Shown piece after piece: positions 49,578 through 51,762 of a stretch of DNA of 51,762 nt. Source of the DNA: Amycolatopsis taiwanensis DSM 45107 (GTDB taxonomy: Bacteria > Actinomycetota > Actinomycetes > Mycobacteriales > Pseudonocardiaceae). Under the pieces are notes generated by a model, which was not told the origin of the DNA, made no database searches, and worked only from the letters and a program-made list of their open reading frames with translations. The translations under genes were made by a program, and so were the position numbers. The first letter of the stretch is position 1; the number at the start of each line of letters is the position of its first letter. The DNA lies in contig NZ_JAFB01000050.1 in NCBI RefSeq assembly GCF_000519205.1, positions 1 through 51,762 of the forward strand. The letters are read 5' to 3'.

Positions 49578-50582
49578 TGATCCGCCTCCGCCTTCTCCGT
49601 GCTGTGTGCGAACGGGATCACCGGCCGGAACTTGCCGCCGTCGCTTTGCTGGGGTGGTTCGGTGGCCCGTTGCAGCTCGACGTGGCTGAGGCCGCGATCG
49701 GCGAGCATGCCGGTCAGCCCTTCGCATACCGCGCGCTACACCTGATCGGCGTCGGCGTCCGCGGCGCAGGCGAGCCGGACCCGCAGGGTCGTCGACGTGG
49801 TCTGGATGAGTTGGAACAGGCTGACCCCGGGAATCTGAACCCGGTTGGCGAGATTGCTGATCAATACGGTGTGTGAGAGTTCGCCCGGCGGAACGGGCCG
49901 GTAGTCGGCGTCGACGGGTTCGAGCACCGCCCAGTCACTGTTGACGTGGTACCAACCGTGCGCGCAGCCGTCGGTGAGGAAGGGACACTCGGTGGCACCG
50001 TAGACGCTGCGGACGTTGGTTCCGAAGACGGTCGCCATGCGGTGGTGAGCCTCCGGCGTCAGGCTCTCACCTGCGGGTTCCACCAGCACCGGGGAGATGC
50101 GCAGGCGCCCGGCTTCCTGCTCACCGGCCAGCATCGACAGCACACTGCCATAGCCGATGACGATCGCGGGCCGGAACTCGTTGAGTCCGGCCACCAACTC
50201 CTCCAGCGGCGCGTGCACCGAGAAGAAGCGGACCATCTTGCCGCCCAGGGCACCGGAGAACACGCGCTGTGATCCCGCGCTGACTAGGAAGTGGCCACCG
50301 GTGGCGACCACCATGGCCAGCCGGCCGCCATGGGCCAGCACCTTTGCCAGCCCGGAGGCACCCAGCCAGGTGCATCGCATCCGAGCGCCGAACGCGACGT
50401 TGACCGTCAGCGCTCGCCCATCCACCACGAACACACCCGGCTGGCCCGTGGTCCCCGACGTCGTCACGAGCGTGTAGTTGTCGGCGAACGGACGCCCGGC
50501 CGAGCCGGGGTCGGTAATGAACCGCTGTGCCCGTTCCCAGGCGACCGCCGGGCGTCGCTGGTACGGGGGCGGGGTGCCGGGT
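49574..50582 (-). pseudogene. Decayed phenylacetate-CoA ligase-like (AMP-forming) gene
   Basis: The open part (50467-49736) encodes TTSGTTGQPGVFVVDGRA, the adenylation A3 loop, then IVIGYGSVLSMLAGEQEAGRL, VRSVYGATECPFL and LISNLANRVQIPG, all typical of PaaK-like ligases. Only about 35 codons of residual frame precede the A3 loop, so the N-terminal half is missing. Between NRVQ and GVSLFQLIQTTSTTLRVRL a segment seems deleted. After DADQV a TAG interrupts a frame that continues RAVCEGLTGMLADRGLSHVELQRATEPPQQSDGGKFRPVIPF and ends in TGA 49574-49576. Three separate lesions make it non-functional. Confidence 0.75.
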
Positions 50583-50609
50583 CAGTAGAAGTTCCAGGTC
50601 CAGTTCCGG

Positions 50610-51059
50610 TTACGAGAGCGTTGCGGCGATCGTGGCGCCGAGCTCCCAGCACGCTTCGAGGTCCGCCTTCGTGGGCTCCCCGGTGACCGTGACCGTTGCC
50701 GCCGCCTGCTCCCAGCCCAGGCCGGTAGTGATCGACTCGATCGCGCGCACCGCCCCGGTGACGTCGCTACCGCCATGCACGTAGTAGCCGAACGGCCGGC
50801 CCCGAGTCGCGTCCAGGCAGGGGTAGTAGACCTGGTCGAAGAAATGCTTGAGTGCGCCGGACATGTAGCCGAGGTTCGCCGGAGTGCCGAGCAGGTAGCC
50901 GTCGGCGTCGAGCACGTCCGGCGCGGTCGCGCCGAGCGCGGGACGGCGGACGACCTCGACGCCTTCGATCTCGTCGGTGGTCGCGCCGGACACGGCGGCC
51001 TCGAACATCGCCTGCAGGTTCGGCGACGGCGTGTGGTGCACGATCAGCAAGCGCGGCAT
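50610..51059 (-). CDS. Flavodoxin-like NAD(P)H-dependent oxidoreductase
   Basis: A 149-residue flavodoxin-fold protein of the WrbA/FMN-reductase type. The phosphate-binding loop is LIVHHTPSPNLQAMFEAAV (about 4-22), then DADGYLLGTPANLGYMSGALKHFFDQVYYP (about 51-80) and PFGYYVHGGSDVTGAVRAIESITTGLGW for FMN ring contacts. ATG 51059. It is the last protein gene before the rRNA operon, on the opposite strand. Function beyond flavin binding is not deducible. Confidence 0.85.
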   Translation of the reverse strand: MPRLLIVHHTPSPNLQAMFEAAVSGATTDEIEGVEVVRRPALGATAPDVLDADGYLLGTPANLGYMSGALKHFFDQVYYPCLDATRGRPFGYYVHGGSDVTGAVRAIESITTGLGWEQAAATVTVTGEPTKADLEACWELGATIAATLS

Positions 51060-51596
51060 GGTGCCCGAGGTTGCCCGCTACCACCGCGCGCCGCAACTCA
51101 CACCCAGCGAGCCGAGCACGGACGACAATCTGGGCAGGCGAGGGGCACCAGCGGCGCGCGGAGGTCCACACCTGGCGGAGTTCCTCGTCCGGGTACTGCG
51201 GGCCGGCTTGCCCGAGTGCCCCTCGGTTGCCCGTTCGTGTGGGCGTCAGCGAGGCGTCCTTCGAGAAGAGGCGGGGCTGACCGCAACCCCGGCACCACCT
51301 CGGTTGCCGACTGACCGCCCTGAGTGACCCGCGCACCTGCTCTGTACTGGGGTTTTCCCATTAGGGGGACCCCCTGTCGGGGCCGATTTACCCGGTGTGT
51401 AATCTTCTTTTCGTCGCCAGGGAGACCGGGCCGGCGGGGCGAAAAGCCAACGCGGTAGAGGTCGCTCTCAGGAGACAAGAAACAGCTTCGTGTTGTTTGA
51501 GAACTCAACAGTGTGCTAGTGAGCTAAGTTAGTAGTTCTTTATGTTACCCTGTTTGGGTTTCTTTGAGATTATTCGAGTCTGATCGAATTCATTCA
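51060..51596 (+). promoter_or_regulatory. rRNA operon promoter and leader region
   Basis: This 537-bp region has no credible gene. TAATCT (51400-51405) is a likely -10 of an rrn promoter. The boxA-like antitermination motif TGTTGTTTGAGAAC lies at 51491-51504, followed by CTCAACA, as in actinomycete rrn leaders. AT-rich sequence from 51525 to 51596 precedes mature 16S and should pair with the 3' flank for processing. A G/C palindrome (GGGGGACCCCC, 51364-51374) lies upstream of the -10. Confidence 0.65.
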
Positions 51597-51762
51597 TTGT
51601 TGGAGAGTTTGATCCTGGCTCAGGACGAACGCTGGCGGCGTGCTTAACACATGCAAGTCGAACGCTGAACCATCTTCGGGTGGGGATGAGTGGCGAACGG
51701 GTGAGTAACACGTGGATAACCTGTCCTTTGCTCTGGGATAAGCCTTGGAAACGGGGTCTAAT
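51597..51762 (+). rRNA. rrs: 16S ribosomal RNA, 5' part (cut by window end)
   Basis: AGAGTTTGATCCTGGCTCAG (51604-51623) is the universal 5' 16S block (E. coli position 8 onward), then GACGAACGCTGGCGGCGTGC, ACACATGCAAGTCGAACG and GGCGAACGGGTGAGTAACACG. About 166 nt are present. The start is set by alignment with E. coli numbering and could shift a few bases. The variable-region sequence fits an actinobacterium, probably Pseudonocardiaceae. Confidence 0.98.

Overview
The window comes from a high-GC actinomycete chromosome, most likely Pseudonocardiaceae (Amycolatopsis-like). The evidence is strong G/C third-position bias, many GTG/TTG starts, several apparently leaderless genes, actinobacterial families (DUF222-HNH, DUF1707, CU044_5270, DUF3516 helicase, CYP105-like P450) and the first ~166 nt of an actinobacterial 16S rRNA gene at the right edge. 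The genus is an inference.

Layout. 0.2-3.5 kb: a DUF222-HNH protein, then a twin-MerR regulator divergent from an erythromycin-esterase-family gene. 3.5-7.1 kb: succinate dehydrogenase sdhCDAB (minus). 7.5-17.6 kb: a nucleoside uptake and salvage block (BMP lipoprotein, ABC ATPase, two permeases, cdd, deoA, and add after a convergent coiled-coil gene). deoC with two aldehyde dehydrogenases (38.7-42.0 kb) and upp (44.5 kb) complete the pathway. Imported nucleosides can be deaminated (add, cdd) and phosphorolysed (deoA), deoxyribose phosphate cleaved (deoC), acetaldehyde possibly oxidised (ALDHs) and uracil re-used (upp).

17.7-28.7 kb: MFS transporter, SnoaL-like protein, VapBC, an acidic conserved protein, a DUF3516 helicase, a DUF6412/YidC2 pair, a P450 whose 3' end is duplicated around a small MntA/HepT module, and a SorC regulator. 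28.8-33.1 kb: polyol/sugar operon (dehydrogenase, binding lipoprotein, two permeases, no ATPase). 33.2-35.4 kb: ferredoxin, CYP105-like P450, divergent TetR. 35.6-38.7 kb: ectoine/hydroxyectoine importer ehuBCDA. 42.1-44.4 kb: ECF sigma factor with a membrane partner, and a DUF1707 protein. 45.1-47.3 kb: a beta-propeller relic, a repeat array, and a MerR/aldo-keto reductase pair. 47.4-51.1 kb: divergent HisRS, TetR, decayed CoA-ligase gene, flavodoxin. 51.3-51.76 kb: rRNA leader and the start of 16S.

The least ordinary content is intergenic. Four families of palindromic or tandem elements recur or stand out: a ~135-bp nested palindrome inside two operons, a 47-nt stem-loop at two loci, 21-nt arrays with one shared hairpin at two loci, and a 22-nt inverted array between convergent genes. 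Other points are a 46-bp duplication flanking the toxin-antitoxin module, a repeat-expanded DeoA, and a split ALDH pair resembling ALDH16. No CRISPR, IS transposase, integrase or tRNA was recognised.
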